From assembly GCF_900142225.1 (NCBI RefSeq), contig NZ_FRAD01000012.1, positions 1 through 64,000 of the forward strand: DNA of 64,000 bases, written 5' to 3'. A program made the position numbers and the translations under genes. Shown here one piece after another: positions 52,971-61,662 of the stretch. This stretch comes from Hathewaya proteolytica DSM 3090. Lineage in GTDB: Bacteria > Bacillota > Clostridia > Clostridiales > Clostridiaceae. The notes under the pieces are model-generated. The model made no database searches. It worked only from the letters and a program-made list of their open reading frames with translations, and was not told where the DNA came from. How positions within the stretch are numbered: position 1 is the first letter of the stretch; each line of letters opens with the position of its first letter.

Positions 52971-55157
52971 TTATTGATTTACCCTACTTATTTCCCTTAC
53001 ACCTTTTATTTTCTTTATTTTTTTGTATATATCATTTAAAATTTCCACACCATCAATTTTAATCTTTAGGTGAATAAGAGAATATCCATTTTCATAGGTA
53101 TTGGCATTTATAGATGTCATGTGTATTTTATTTTGAGATAGCATTTGAATTAACTCTGCTAAAATACCATCCCTATCCATGCAAAGCACCTTTAATTCGC
53201 ATATAAAATCTTTTCCCTTTATATTATCCCAATTAATTGTAATTATTTTTTCTTCTTCTCGCTCTAATAGTGATTTCACATTTTTGCAATCGCTTCTATG
53301 TACTGTAATACCCTTGCCTTTTGTTATATACCCTAGGATATCATCGCCCGGTACAGGATTGCAGCATTTAGCAAATCTAGCCATAAGGTTGTCAGAACCC
53401 TTTAAAGTAAGTTCAGGAAATTGGCTTTTGCCCTGTTTATTTCCCTCTTCTTTGCTATTCACTGATTGAATTTTCCTTTTAATCTCTTCATCTGGTGATA
53501 TCTGAGTCTCAGACAATTTTACTTTCATTTTTACGATGATAGAAGATGCAATAATAATTCCAGCACCCACCAAAGCATATAAATCTTCTATGTTCTTCAT
53601 GTTGTATTTTTTCATCACTTTGTGGAGAATTTCTTCATTTGCAAGTTCTGTCAAAACACAACCCTGTTTTTTAGCTTCTTTTTCTAAAGTTTCTTTGCCC
53701 TTTTCTATATTCTCTTCTCGCTTAATTTTCTTGAAATATGCTTTAATTTTGCTTTTTGCATGATTGCTGTTGGCTATGGTAAGCCATGCAATGCTAGGGC
53801 CTTTGCTATTAATTGATGTAATTATCTCAATTATTTCTCCCGTAGTAAGATGGTAATCTAAAGGTACAATTTTGCCATTCACCCTAGCTCCAACGCATTT
53901 ATTTCCGATGTCTGTGTGTATTCTATAAGCAAAATCGATAGGAGTTGAATTCCTTGGCAAGCTAATAACCTTACCCTTTGGAGTAAATACAAAGACTTCA
54001 TCTGCGAATAAATCGATTTTAAAGGCTTCCATAAATTCTTGTGGATCAGAGGTTTCACCTTGCCACTCAAGTATTTCCCTAAGCCAAGACAATTTTCCCT
54101 GCAGATCATTTTCTGAGTTTACACTGTTAACTCCCTCTTTATACTTCCAGTGGGCCGCAATACCGTATTCTGCGGTTTTATGCATCTCGTAGGTCCGTAT
54201 CTGTATTTCAAAGGGTCTTCCTTTGGGTCCTATTACTGTAGAATGCAGGGACTGATACATGTTAGGCTTAGGCATGGCAATATAGTCCTTGAACCTACCT
54301 GGCATAGGTTTATATATTGTATGAACAATGCCAAGGGCAGAATAACAATCTACTACAGTATTTACAAGTATTCTAATGGCTGTAAGGTCAAAGATTTGAT
54401 CTATAGTTTTATTTTTGTTTTTCATTTTGTTGTAAATGCTATAAAAGTGTTTAGGCCTACCATCTATTTCACATTGAATTCCGGAAGATTGAAGTTTTAG
54501 CTTTAACTCATCTATTATATTTTTTATCTGTTCTTCTCTTTCTATTCTCTTTTCTGAAATCTCTTTTACTAGATTATAGTACAATTCTGGATTTAAGTAT
54601 CTAAGCGCTAGATCCTCTAATTCCCACTTTAACATTGAAATTCCTAGTCTGTGAGCTAGGGGAGCGTATATATCTATAACTTCCTTTGATTTCTCTTTCT
54701 GTTTTTCCACAGACATATACTTTAGTGTTCTCATGTTGTGAAGTCTATCTGCTAATTTTATCAGGATAACGCGTATATCTTTTGCCATAGCCAGTAACAT
54801 TTTTCTAACATTGTCAGCTTGCTGCTCTTCTTTTGACTTGTATTTAATTTTGCCAAGTTTAGTTACACCATCTACAAGAACAGCCACTTCTTCTCCAAAC
54901 TCGTCCTTTACCTGTTCATAAGTAATAGGCGTATCCTCAACTATATCGTGCAAAAGCCCAGCCACAATTGTACTTGTATCCATGCCAAGTTGCGCTAAAA
55001 TACAAGCAACTTCTACGGGATGGATAATATAAGGCTCGTCAGAATTGCGCCTTTGGTCCTTGTGAGCTTCACTGGCCACATTAAACGCTTCTATAACAAT
55101 ATTTTCATCTACATTACTACAATTTTCCCTGATTAAATCTAATAGCTTCTCCAACAT
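52971..55157 (-). CDS. relA: bifunctional (p)ppGpp synthetase/hydrolase
   Basis: This 728-aa Rel protein has an intact HD hydrolase domain (HPVEVACILAQLGMD, GLLHDIVEDTPIT), a synthetase domain with the RFKD motif typical of bifunctional Rel (MPGRFKDYIAMPKPN, YQSLHSTV), a TGS domain (VFTPKGKVISLPRNSTPIDF), a zinc-finger region (FAKCCNPVPGDDILGYITKG) and a C-terminal ACT domain. It controls the stringent response. It heads the unit relA-dtd-MBL-hemZ-hisS-aspS. Confidence 0.96.
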   Translation of the reverse strand: MLEKLLDLIRENCSNVDENIVIEAFNVASEAHKDQRRNSDEPYIIHPVEVACILAQLGMDTSTIVAGLLHDIVEDTPITYEQVKDEFGEEVAVLVDGVTKLGKIKYKSKEEQQADNVRKMLLAMAKDIRVILIKLADRLHNMRTLKYMSVEKQKEKSKEVIDIYAPLAHRLGISMLKWELEDLALRYLNPELYYNLVKEISEKRIEREEQIKNIIDELKLKLQSSGIQCEIDGRPKHFYSIYNKMKNKNKTIDQIFDLTAIRILVNTVVDCYSALGIVHTIYKPMPGRFKDYIAMPKPNMYQSLHSTVIGPKGRPFEIQIRTYEMHKTAEYGIAAHWKYKEGVNSVNSENDLQGKLSWLREILEWQGETSDPQEFMEAFKIDLFADEVFVFTPKGKVISLPRNSTPIDFAYRIHTDIGNKCVGARVNGKIVPLDYHLTTGEIIEIITSINSKGPSIAWLTIANSNHAKSKIKAYFKKIKREENIEKGKETLEKEAKKQGCVLTELANEEILHKVMKKYNMKNIEDLYALVGAGIIIASSIIVKMKVKLSETQISPDEEIKRKIQSVNSKEEGNKQGKSQFPELTLKGSDNLMARFAKCCNPVPGDDILGYITKGKGITVHRSDCKNVKSLLEREEEKIITINWDNIKGKDFICELKVLCMDRDGILAELIQMLSQNKIHMTSINANTYENGYSLIHLKIKIDGVEILNDIYKKIKKIKGVREISRVNQ

Positions 55158-55178
55158 TTATGATACTCTCCTAAATCA

Positions 55179-55203
55179 AACGACTGGTATAAAACCAGCC
55201 GTT
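55179..55203 (-). repeat. hairpin between apt and relA
   Basis: AACGACTGGT (55179-55188) and ACCAGCCGTT (55194-55203) pair with one mismatch. On the minus strand it is followed by TTTGATTT, so it may be a weak terminator or attenuator ahead of relA. Confidence 0.5.
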
Positions 55204-55272
55204 AAACATTCTTATTATTATTATATAATATTAACCCGTAATATGCAATTTTAACCTAATCTAAAATATAAA

Positions 55273-55791
55273 TTAAATATCATACTTTATAAGGGAGTCT
55301 ACTTTATATTGCTTTAACTTATCTCTGCCCTTTAAGTCAGTAAGTTCTATTACAAAATTAATAGATACAATTTCTCCGCCCATTTCTTCTACTAGTTTTG
55401 CAATGGCACCCACCGTGCCACCTGTGGCAAGCAAATCATCGATGATAGCTACTCTATAACCTTTTTTTATTGCATCGCTATGTATCTCCACTGTATCTTG
55501 GCCATACTCTAGTTCATAGCTTGCAGTTTTTGTTTCAAAAGGCAACTTCCCTGGTTTTCTAACAGGTGCAAACCCTATGCGCAATTTGCTAGCAACAGGA
55601 CATCCAAAAATAAAGCCTCTCGCTTCAGGTGCCACTATTAAATCCACATTTTTTTCTTCCAAAGCTTTACATAGCTCATCTATACACTGATGATAAGCGG
55701 CGCCATCTGAGATTAGCGTAGTTATATCCTTAAAGCTTATACCTTCCTTTGGAAAACCCTCTATTATCCTTATTTTATCTCTCAAATTCAA
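55273..55791 (-). CDS. apt: adenine phosphoribosyltransferase
   Basis: A TTG at 55791, 7 nt after GGAGGT, starts a 172-aa enzyme, the usual length of Apt; an upstream ATG at 55806 has the ribosome binding site inside it. Apt makes AMP from adenine and PRPP. The PRPP loop is VAIIDDLLATGGTVGA, and EARGFIFGCPVASKL and FAPVRKPGKLP are other conserved parts. It follows the RecJ-like gene and precedes relA, as in many clostridia. Confidence 0.95.
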   Translation of the reverse strand: MNLRDKIRIIEGFPKEGISFKDITTLISDGAAYHQCIDELCKALEEKNVDLIVAPEARGFIFGCPVASKLRIGFAPVRKPGKLPFETKTASYELEYGQDTVEIHSDAIKKGYRVAIIDDLLATGGTVGAIAKLVEEMGGEIVSINFVIELTDLKGRDKLKQYKVDSLIKYDI

Positions 55792-55805
55792 TTTTATGAC
55801 CTCCA

Positions 55806-56672
55806 TTATCCTTGTATATACTTCACTATTTGTTTGGCCTTATATGTATCTCCTGTAGTAAAAAGCTCCACAATAATTTTTGCATCGTCCATGTTTCCCA
55901 TGGCATTCACCCTTGGTCTTAAGAATTGTACAATCTGCTTTATACTACACATGTCTATTGTATTTATGTTGTGAATTTCTTTTACAGCTTTTAAGCCATA
56001 ATTTCTAGTATTATTTAGTCTGTCCATACCCCTTTTAATTATAACAGCATTCTGTTCTGTTATATCTTTGCCAGATGCTACAGTACCAATACAAGCAAGA
56101 TCTATGTACTTATTGAATATGTTCGTTCTATAGTAAATTCCCAATTGCTGAACTAACTTAAAAGTGATACCCGCGTAACTTAGCTCATGGCATTTGTCTC
56201 CTGAGCATCCACCTTGAGGCTTTACAACACATCCATATTTACTCTTTAAATCTCTCAAATCTGACAGAACTATTAAATCCATGTTCAGCTCTCTGCACAG
56301 CTCGGCTTCTGTTTCCGAGGATAAATTTCCGCCTATGGAAATAATCAGCTTAGTGCCAAGGAATTTTATATGATCCTTTATATCACTATATGTAAGGTTG
56401 TCTGTTGTTCTAATGTCATTAGGTATGTAATACTCTACATCTGCATTGAGATAGCGCAAAACCAACATAAGAATTGAAATACTAGCAATTTTATCTACAT
56501 CGTAATATCCAAACACTAGTATTTTCTCCCTGTTGTTTATAGCCTTAACAATACGCTCTATGCAATAGCTCATATTTACCTTATGGTAAGGATACCGACC
56601 AATATTTAATTCTTTTCTGTTTTGCTGAATTATTTTATGGACTTCCATTTTATTTTTTATATTTGCACTCAT
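55806..56672 (-). CDS. degenerate, shortened RecJ-like (DHH-fold) protein
   Basis: This 288-aa protein aligns by eye with the N-terminal part of RecJ, the 5'-3' single-strand exonuclease, but the catalytic motifs are broken. GYYDVDKIAS (55-64) replaces GDYDVDGITS. ISIGGN (111-116) lacks the motif II Asp. LSDLRD (136-141) stands where the DHH motif should be. GTVAS replaces GTVAD. The later structural motif RPRVNAMGNMDDA (252-264) is well kept, and the protein ends soon after, so most of the DHHA1 and OB regions are absent. It sits at the usual recJ place before apt. It is probably not a nuclease; it may be a binding or structural remnant. Confidence 0.8.
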   Translation of the reverse strand: MSANIKNKMEVHKIIQQNRKELNIGRYPYHKVNMSYCIERIVKAINNREKILVFGYYDVDKIASISILMLVLRYLNADVEYYIPNDIRTTDNLTYSDIKDHIKFLGTKLIISIGGNLSSETEAELCRELNMDLIVLSDLRDLKSKYGCVVKPQGGCSGDKCHELSYAGITFKLVQQLGIYYRTNIFNKYIDLACIGTVASGKDITEQNAVIIKRGMDRLNNTRNYGLKAVKEIHNINTIDMCSIKQIVQFLRPRVNAMGNMDDAKIIVELFTTGDTYKAKQIVKYIQG

Positions 56673-56834
56673 AATTTATCCCCCACATTTTAAACAAAGC
56701 ATATATATTATAATGGAAATCTTCACTTTTTACAATTCCTTTTATGAAAATAAACATAATTATAAGTACTAATGAAAAGGTCCTACAAAATTTTATTCTG
56801 CAGAACCCTTTTATTTTATTACTTTTTTATTCTA

Positions 56835-58994
56835 TTACTTTTTATTTTTCTTAATTAATTTTCGTTTTTGCTTAAATTTCTTTAATGCAACCCAAATTGG
56901 ACTTGCAACAAATATTGAAGAGCCAGTACCAATTGTTATACCAATAATTAGAGGAACTGTGAATTCTCTAATAGAAGGAACTAATATAACAAGACATATT
57001 ATGGTAAGTAGCGTCGAAAGTGATGTATTTATAGATCTCTTTATACTTTGACTTATACTTATATCTACCAATTCCTCTAAGTCTACTTTTCCAAGCCTTT
57101 TCTTGTTTTCTCTTATTCTATCAAATACAACTATAGTGTCATTTATGGAATAACCAACAATAGTAAGCATAGCTGCGATGAAGGATGAATTTACTTGCAT
57201 TCTAAATATAGCAAATAAACTTATTGTAATTAAGACATCGTGCATAAGAGCCACAATAGCCGCTACAGCGAAATCTGTCTCAAATCTTATGGCAATATAA
57301 ATAAGCATTGCTACAGTGGCAAGTACTATAGCCTGCCATGCTTTTTTCGATAATTCTTTACCAACGGATCCTGATATATTGTCTTCGCTTAGTATACTTT
57401 TATCGTCCAATTTAAACTCAGTTTTTATTTCATTTTTAATTTTACCTATGGTTTCAGCGTCAACTGCATCTGTTTGTATTACAAGCTCATATTCTTTTCC
57501 TTCGTTTATTTCCCTTAAAGAATATTTCTTTGTGTATCCATCAAGTAGTTTCTTCATTTTTGTAGTCTGCTCAGTTGTAATCTTTGAACTCATTCCAATG
57601 TCAATAAGAGTTCCTCCTGTAAAGTCTATACCAAAATTCAAACTCTTAAAGGACAAAAATCCAATTCCCACAACTATAACAATGGCTGCACCTGCAAACC
57701 AAATTTTGCTTGTTTTTAATATATTAAATTTCCTGTTCTCTTTTTTCTTAGCTCCAAAATGACTTGCCTTTCTTAAAAGCCCCATATCAATGGAAAGTCT
57801 TAGTAGGAATCTGGTGATAAAGAAGGCTGTGAATATACTTATAACAATACCCATCATTAAAGTAAGAGCAAAACCTTTTACTGAACCTGAACCAACAAGG
57901 TAAAGTATAAGACCAGCAATCATGGTGGTGATATTTGAATCAAGTATGGAAGTCAATGCTTTGTTAAATCCAGCTTCCACAGAAGATTTAATTGACTTTC
58001 CTGTGTTAAGCTCCTCTTTTATCCTCTCAAAAATAAGCACATTGGCGTCCACTGCCATACCCACAGTTAAAAGGAATCCAGCTATACCGGATAAAGTAAT
58101 AGTTACATCTGTTAAAGCAAAAGCTAATAAATCTAGAAGTATAAATACAGTTAATGCTATATCGGCTAAAATACCTGGTACTCTATATAAAAGCATCATA
58201 AAAAGAAACACAAGTCCAATTCCTATCATACCAGCCCACTTAGTAGCAGGTATAACCTTTGCACCTAGTGTAGCTCCTACAGTTTTGAAGCTTACTGGCT
58301 TTACAGGTAGTGGCAACGCACCGGCTTTAATTATGCTAGCGGTGGTTGTAGCTTCTTCAAGATCTTTACTTCCGGATATAACAGCAATACCATCTGTTAT
58401 TGGAACACTAACCGTTGGTGCACTTATTACTTCGTCGTCCATTTTTATAGATATAACTTTGCCTAAATTTGCTGTAGTAGCCGTAGCAAACTTCTTTGTG
58501 CCTTCAGTGGTCATCTCTAGCTTTATCATAGGCTTCATTTCATTGTCATACTCTGCATAAGCATTTTTTATATCTTTTCCGTTTAATACTTCTTTTCCCT
58601 CAGCGTCTAGGAATTTCAATTCCCCTGTTTTACCGATGAGTGACATTACCTCTTCTGAATCAAAAACTCCAGGGACTTCTATTCTGATTTTCTTTTCTCC
58701 CTCTTGTTTTACCTCAGTTTCAGCAACTCCTAGTTTGTTGACTCTCATATTAATAAATTCAATTTCACGGGCCATATCGGCATCGCTAACTTTATCAGCT
58801 TGGATTTCCTCTACAACGGATATACCGCCCTGAAGATCCAATCCTCTGTTTATAACCTTTGAAAACTTTAAGAATCTATATCCAAAGGCTTCCAATCCAA
58901 AGTATCCGATATAACAAAATAATAATACCAAAGCCACGCATAGAGAAAATATAATCGAACTCCTTATTTTGGAATTACCTTTCTTTCCCTTCAT
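56835..58994 (-). CDS. secDF: protein translocase subunit SecDF (fused)
   Basis: This 719-aa fused SecD-SecF assists protein export using the proton gradient. The SecD half has one N-terminal segment, RGLDLQGGISVVEEI, the periplasmic P1 domain and a five-span block with GFLLTVGMAVDANVLIFERI. The SecF half starts near residue 430 with FGIDFTGGTLIDIG and ends with VGYSINDTIVVFDRIREN. It ends in a Lys-rich tail. YajC is coded a few genes away, which fits a SecDF-YajC complex. Confidence 0.95.
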   Translation of the reverse strand: MKGKKGNSKIRSSIIFSLCVALVLLFCYIGYFGLEAFGYRFLKFSKVINRGLDLQGGISVVEEIQADKVSDADMAREIEFINMRVNKLGVAETEVKQEGEKKIRIEVPGVFDSEEVMSLIGKTGELKFLDAEGKEVLNGKDIKNAYAEYDNEMKPMIKLEMTTEGTKKFATATTANLGKVISIKMDDEVISAPTVSVPITDGIAVISGSKDLEEATTTASIIKAGALPLPVKPVSFKTVGATLGAKVIPATKWAGMIGIGLVFLFMMLLYRVPGILADIALTVFILLDLLAFALTDVTITLSGIAGFLLTVGMAVDANVLIFERIKEELNTGKSIKSSVEAGFNKALTSILDSNITTMIAGLILYLVGSGSVKGFALTLMMGIVISIFTAFFITRFLLRLSIDMGLLRKASHFGAKKKENRKFNILKTSKIWFAGAAIVIVVGIGFLSFKSLNFGIDFTGGTLIDIGMSSKITTEQTTKMKKLLDGYTKKYSLREINEGKEYELVIQTDAVDAETIGKIKNEIKTEFKLDDKSILSEDNISGSVGKELSKKAWQAIVLATVAMLIYIAIRFETDFAVAAIVALMHDVLITISLFAIFRMQVNSSFIAAMLTIVGYSINDTIVVFDRIRENKKRLGKVDLEELVDISISQSIKRSINTSLSTLLTIICLVILVPSIREFTVPLIIGITIGTGSSIFVASPIWVALKKFKQKRKLIKKNKK

Positions 58995-59122
58995 TATTTT
59001 ATCCTCCTTCGCATTTTAAATTATGTTAAATTTCTGCTACAAATGTAAAGACAATTATAGAAATATTATATTCCCCCCAGGATATTTAGTCAATATTTTA
59101 AATAATCCATGAGATTTGTTGG

Positions 59123-60499
59123 CTATTTTTCTTCATTTTCCATTTTCTTTGCTTTTAAAGCTATGGCACACTCAATTCTCTTTTTTTGCATTTCACAGCC
59201 AATTTCATAAGGTACATGTATATCTCCATTAAAATTGTAGTTGTTGGCCTGACATCCTCCACTGCAATAGAATCTTGCCCAACACTCTTTGCAAGCAGGT
59301 TTATTGTAAATATGGGCAGTTTTAAAATTATTGCTCAATTCTTCATTGTAATAGTCTTCGTCGTATATATTTCCAAGTTTAAATTCGTCATTTCCTACGA
59401 ATTGATGACATGGGAAAACATCCCCTTCAGGGGTTATAGCTACATATTCATGACCAGCGCCACAACCTGAAATTCTCTTATATACACAAGGTCCACCCTT
59501 TAAATCCACGTTGAAATGATAGAAATTAAATTCTCTATTCTCTTCATATCTTTTTACCATTTCATCATATAGTTTATCATATTGTTCGAAGATTTGTGGA
59601 AGATCTTCCTTTCTAAGCGAAAGTTCATGTTCATCTGGCAATACTACCGGTTCCACAGATATCTCTTTGTACCCTATTTCTGCTAAATATTTTATATCCT
59701 CAAAGAAATCAAGATTTTCTCTTGTAAAAGTACCTCTTACGTAATAAAGCTTATCCTTATCTCTTTTTTCGATCATTTTATTGATTTTGGGAACTATGGA
59801 ATCATAACTTCCGCTTCCGTCAGCCCTAACTCTAACTTTGTCATTTACCTCTTTTCTTCCATCAAGGCTCAATACGATGTTTACCATGTTTTCATTTAAA
59901 TACTCTATAATTTCATCATTTAAGAGTGTGCAGTTTGTAGTCATAGTAAATCTAATATTTTTATCATATTGCTTCTCTATACTCCTAGCGTAATCCACAA
60001 CTTCCCTTACAGTATCCATAGCCATAAGAGGTTCCCCACCAAATAAATCCACCTCTATGTTTTTTCTCGGACCTGAATGCTTTATAATGTAATCTATGGC
60101 TTTTTTTGCCACCTCTGGAGACATTCTCTCCCTACATCCATGATATTCCCCTTCATCAGCAAAACAGTATTTGCACCTTAAGTTACAATCATGGATTATG
60201 TTAAGACACAATGCCTTTATGTAGGATTCAGATTGGCCCATGCTCATTGCAACTAGTTCATAAGGATCCTTTGTATACAGATACTCTTGTTGAATTAGCT
60301 CCTGAATTTCTCCATAGGCCTCTTCCATTTCCTCTGCACTGTATTTACCTGCATATATTTGCTTAAGCTCTTCTAAAGGCTTAAGTTTATCTTCATCTAA
60401 CAAATCAAAAACTAATTCATCAACATTGTGCAATGATCCTGAATTTACGTCGATTACAAAATAATCTTCTCTCTGTTTGAATTTATGTATTAATGCCAT
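59123..60499 (-). CDS. scfB: SCIFF peptide maturase (radical SAM/SPASM, thioether former)
   Basis: An ATG at 60499, after AAGGAGGAGTTTAAT, starts a 458-aa protein with an N-terminal peptide-recognition-like region (about residues 1-90), a radical SAM core with Cys105, Cys109 and Cys112 in CNLRCKYCFADEGEYHG, and a Cys-rich SPASM end (CHQF, CKECWARFYCSGGCQ) for auxiliary 4Fe-4S clusters. It forms a thioether bond in the SCIFF peptide coded just upstream. Confidence 0.94.
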   Translation of the reverse strand: MALIHKFKQREDYFVIDVNSGSLHNVDELVFDLLDEDKLKPLEELKQIYAGKYSAEEMEEAYGEIQELIQQEYLYTKDPYELVAMSMGQSESYIKALCLNIIHDCNLRCKYCFADEGEYHGCRERMSPEVAKKAIDYIIKHSGPRKNIEVDLFGGEPLMAMDTVREVVDYARSIEKQYDKNIRFTMTTNCTLLNDEIIEYLNENMVNIVLSLDGRKEVNDKVRVRADGSGSYDSIVPKINKMIEKRDKDKLYYVRGTFTRENLDFFEDIKYLAEIGYKEISVEPVVLPDEHELSLRKEDLPQIFEQYDKLYDEMVKRYEENREFNFYHFNVDLKGGPCVYKRISGCGAGHEYVAITPEGDVFPCHQFVGNDEFKLGNIYDEDYYNEELSNNFKTAHIYNKPACKECWARFYCSGGCQANNYNFNGDIHVPYEIGCEMQKKRIECAIALKAKKMENEEK

Positions 60500-60541
60500 A
60501 TTAAACTCCTCCTTGTATAATGTAGTCATAATAAAGTTAAA

Positions 60542-60563
60542 GCAGTAACCCTTGAGTTACTGC
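60542..60563 (-). terminator. hairpin between scfA and scfB, probable partial terminator
   Basis: GCAGTAAC (60542-60549) and GTTACTGC (60556-60563) form a perfect 8-bp stem. On the minus strand it is followed by TTTAACTTT, a weak T run. It would let only part of the transcription from the peptide gene reach the maturase. Confidence 0.6.
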
Positions 60564-60582
60564 CATGATACTAGCAAATCAA

Positions 60583-60720
60583 TTAGTTTTCGCAAGCTAA
60601 ATTTGCTACTGTGCAAGATGTTTTACATGCAGATTGACATGAATTTGCACATTCCTTACATCCAGGCTTTTTTAAGCTATTTTTTAAACTTGATTTGTTT
60701 AAAACCTTTATGTGTTTCAT
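60583..60720 (-). CDS. scfA: SCIFF ribosomal peptide precursor (six cysteines in 45 residues)
   Basis: This is a 45-codon gene with an ATG at 60720 after a G-rich site (GGGGGAC) and a stop at 60583. The N-terminal leader is basic (MKHIKVLNKSSLK). The core has exactly six Cys, at residues 21, 24, 28, 32, 36 and 43, with CKECANSCQSACKTSC as its densest part. This is the universal clostridial SCIFF peptide, modified by the ScfB maturase coded 84 nt downstream. Its biological role is not established. Confidence 0.95.
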   Translation of the reverse strand: MKHIKVLNKSSLKNSLKKPGCKECANSCQSACKTSCTVANLACEN

Positions 60721-60787
60721 GTATAAGTCCCCCATTCAAACTTTTTCATAAACATTATACCATATGTGAAAAAACAAATAAAGAGTG

Positions 60788-61162
60788 TTATATATTAATT
60801 CCTAACATTCCCGACAATGTTCCTGCAAATACGCAAAGCAAAATTCTCATAAGATCTGACATGGAAAAACTAAATTTTCCCATGGATACCATGGATACCA
60901 CATATATAAAAACTATATATGTAAATCCAACTATCATTCCAATTAACCAACCATTTTCCCCTGCCTTTCTTGATGCATATCCTGCACCAAGTAAAACGCT
61001 TACAAGGGTTATGGCCATAAATATAATGCCATAGGTTTTGTCAGATATAGCAACCTTTCCAAATGTAGCAATAAGGGTGTACGCCATGAGACATATTATA
61101 GTGAATATAACGGCCCTTAAAAAACCTTGGGAAACACAAGAAATTTTAACCTTTAATTGCAT
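60788..61162 (-). CDS. small membrane protein of the SCIFF neighbourhood (TIGR04086-like)
   Basis: This 124-aa protein has four hydrophobic segments and short polar ends. It matches the layout of the TIGR04086 membrane family, which clostridia carry beside the SCIFF genes. Conserved-looking parts include GAGYASRKAGENGWLIG. It starts at an ATG after GGGAGGTATTTTT, between yajC and the SCIFF gene. A role in export or handling of the modified peptide is a guess from position only. Confidence 0.75.
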   Translation of the reverse strand: MQLKVKISCVSQGFLRAVIFTIICLMAYTLIATFGKVAISDKTYGIIFMAITLVSVLLGAGYASRKAGENGWLIGMIVGFTYIVFIYVVSMVSMGKFSFSMSDLMRILLCVFAGTLSGMLGINI

Positions 61163-61239
61163 AAAAATACCTCCCTTCGAAAATAATATTATACTTTTAA
61201 CTAATATTATTTATGCGAAAAGAGGTGTCAATATTACCT

Positions 61240-61578
61240 TTATTTCTCTTCTTTAATTTCTTTAGCCATTGGAAGCTCTTCAGTGTTGCTTTCTTCCTTT
61301 GGTTTTTCTTCTTCTCTAGAATTTAAAACCTGGCCAATTCCATTTTTATTTAATTTAATTCTAGCTCTGCTTGGGCCTGTTTCCAAAACTATGTTTTCTT
61401 CATCAATATTGATAATTCTACCAATGATACCGCCTTTGGTCATTATCTCATCATTAACCTTCAAATTATCTAACATACTTTCATACTGTTTTCTTCTCTT
61501 TTTATCCGGAACGATCATAAGGAAGTACAACAATACGAACATAAGTACTATTGGTAATAACTGTACAAGTATATTCAT
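61240..61578 (-). CDS. yajC: preprotein translocase subunit YajC
   Basis: An ATG at 61578, after AAAGGAGAGAAAAAG, starts a 112-aa protein with one N-terminal membrane segment (LLPIVLMFVLLYFLMIVP), the conserved DKKRRKQYESMLDNLKV, and a small soluble domain (IMTKGGIIGRIINIDEENI). The Glu-rich C-terminal tail is disordered. It lies between tgt and the small membrane protein. Confidence 0.94.
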   Translation of the reverse strand: MNILVQLLPIVLMFVLLYFLMIVPDKKRRKQYESMLDNLKVNDEIMTKGGIIGRIINIDEENIVLETGPSRARIKLNKNGIGQVLNSREEEKPKEESNTEELPMAKEIKEEK

Positions 61579-61662
61579 CTTTTTCTCTCCTTTCAATTAC
61601 GGTTTGCTTATATAATATGAATCATTATATAGCTTATCATTAAATAATGATACTTTAATTTT

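Noticed and set aside
56772..56813. Hairpin after secDF (AAAAGG and CCTTTT arms) as its terminator
   Set aside because: The pairing is broken by several mismatches and no T run follows on the minus strand, so it was not listed as a terminator.
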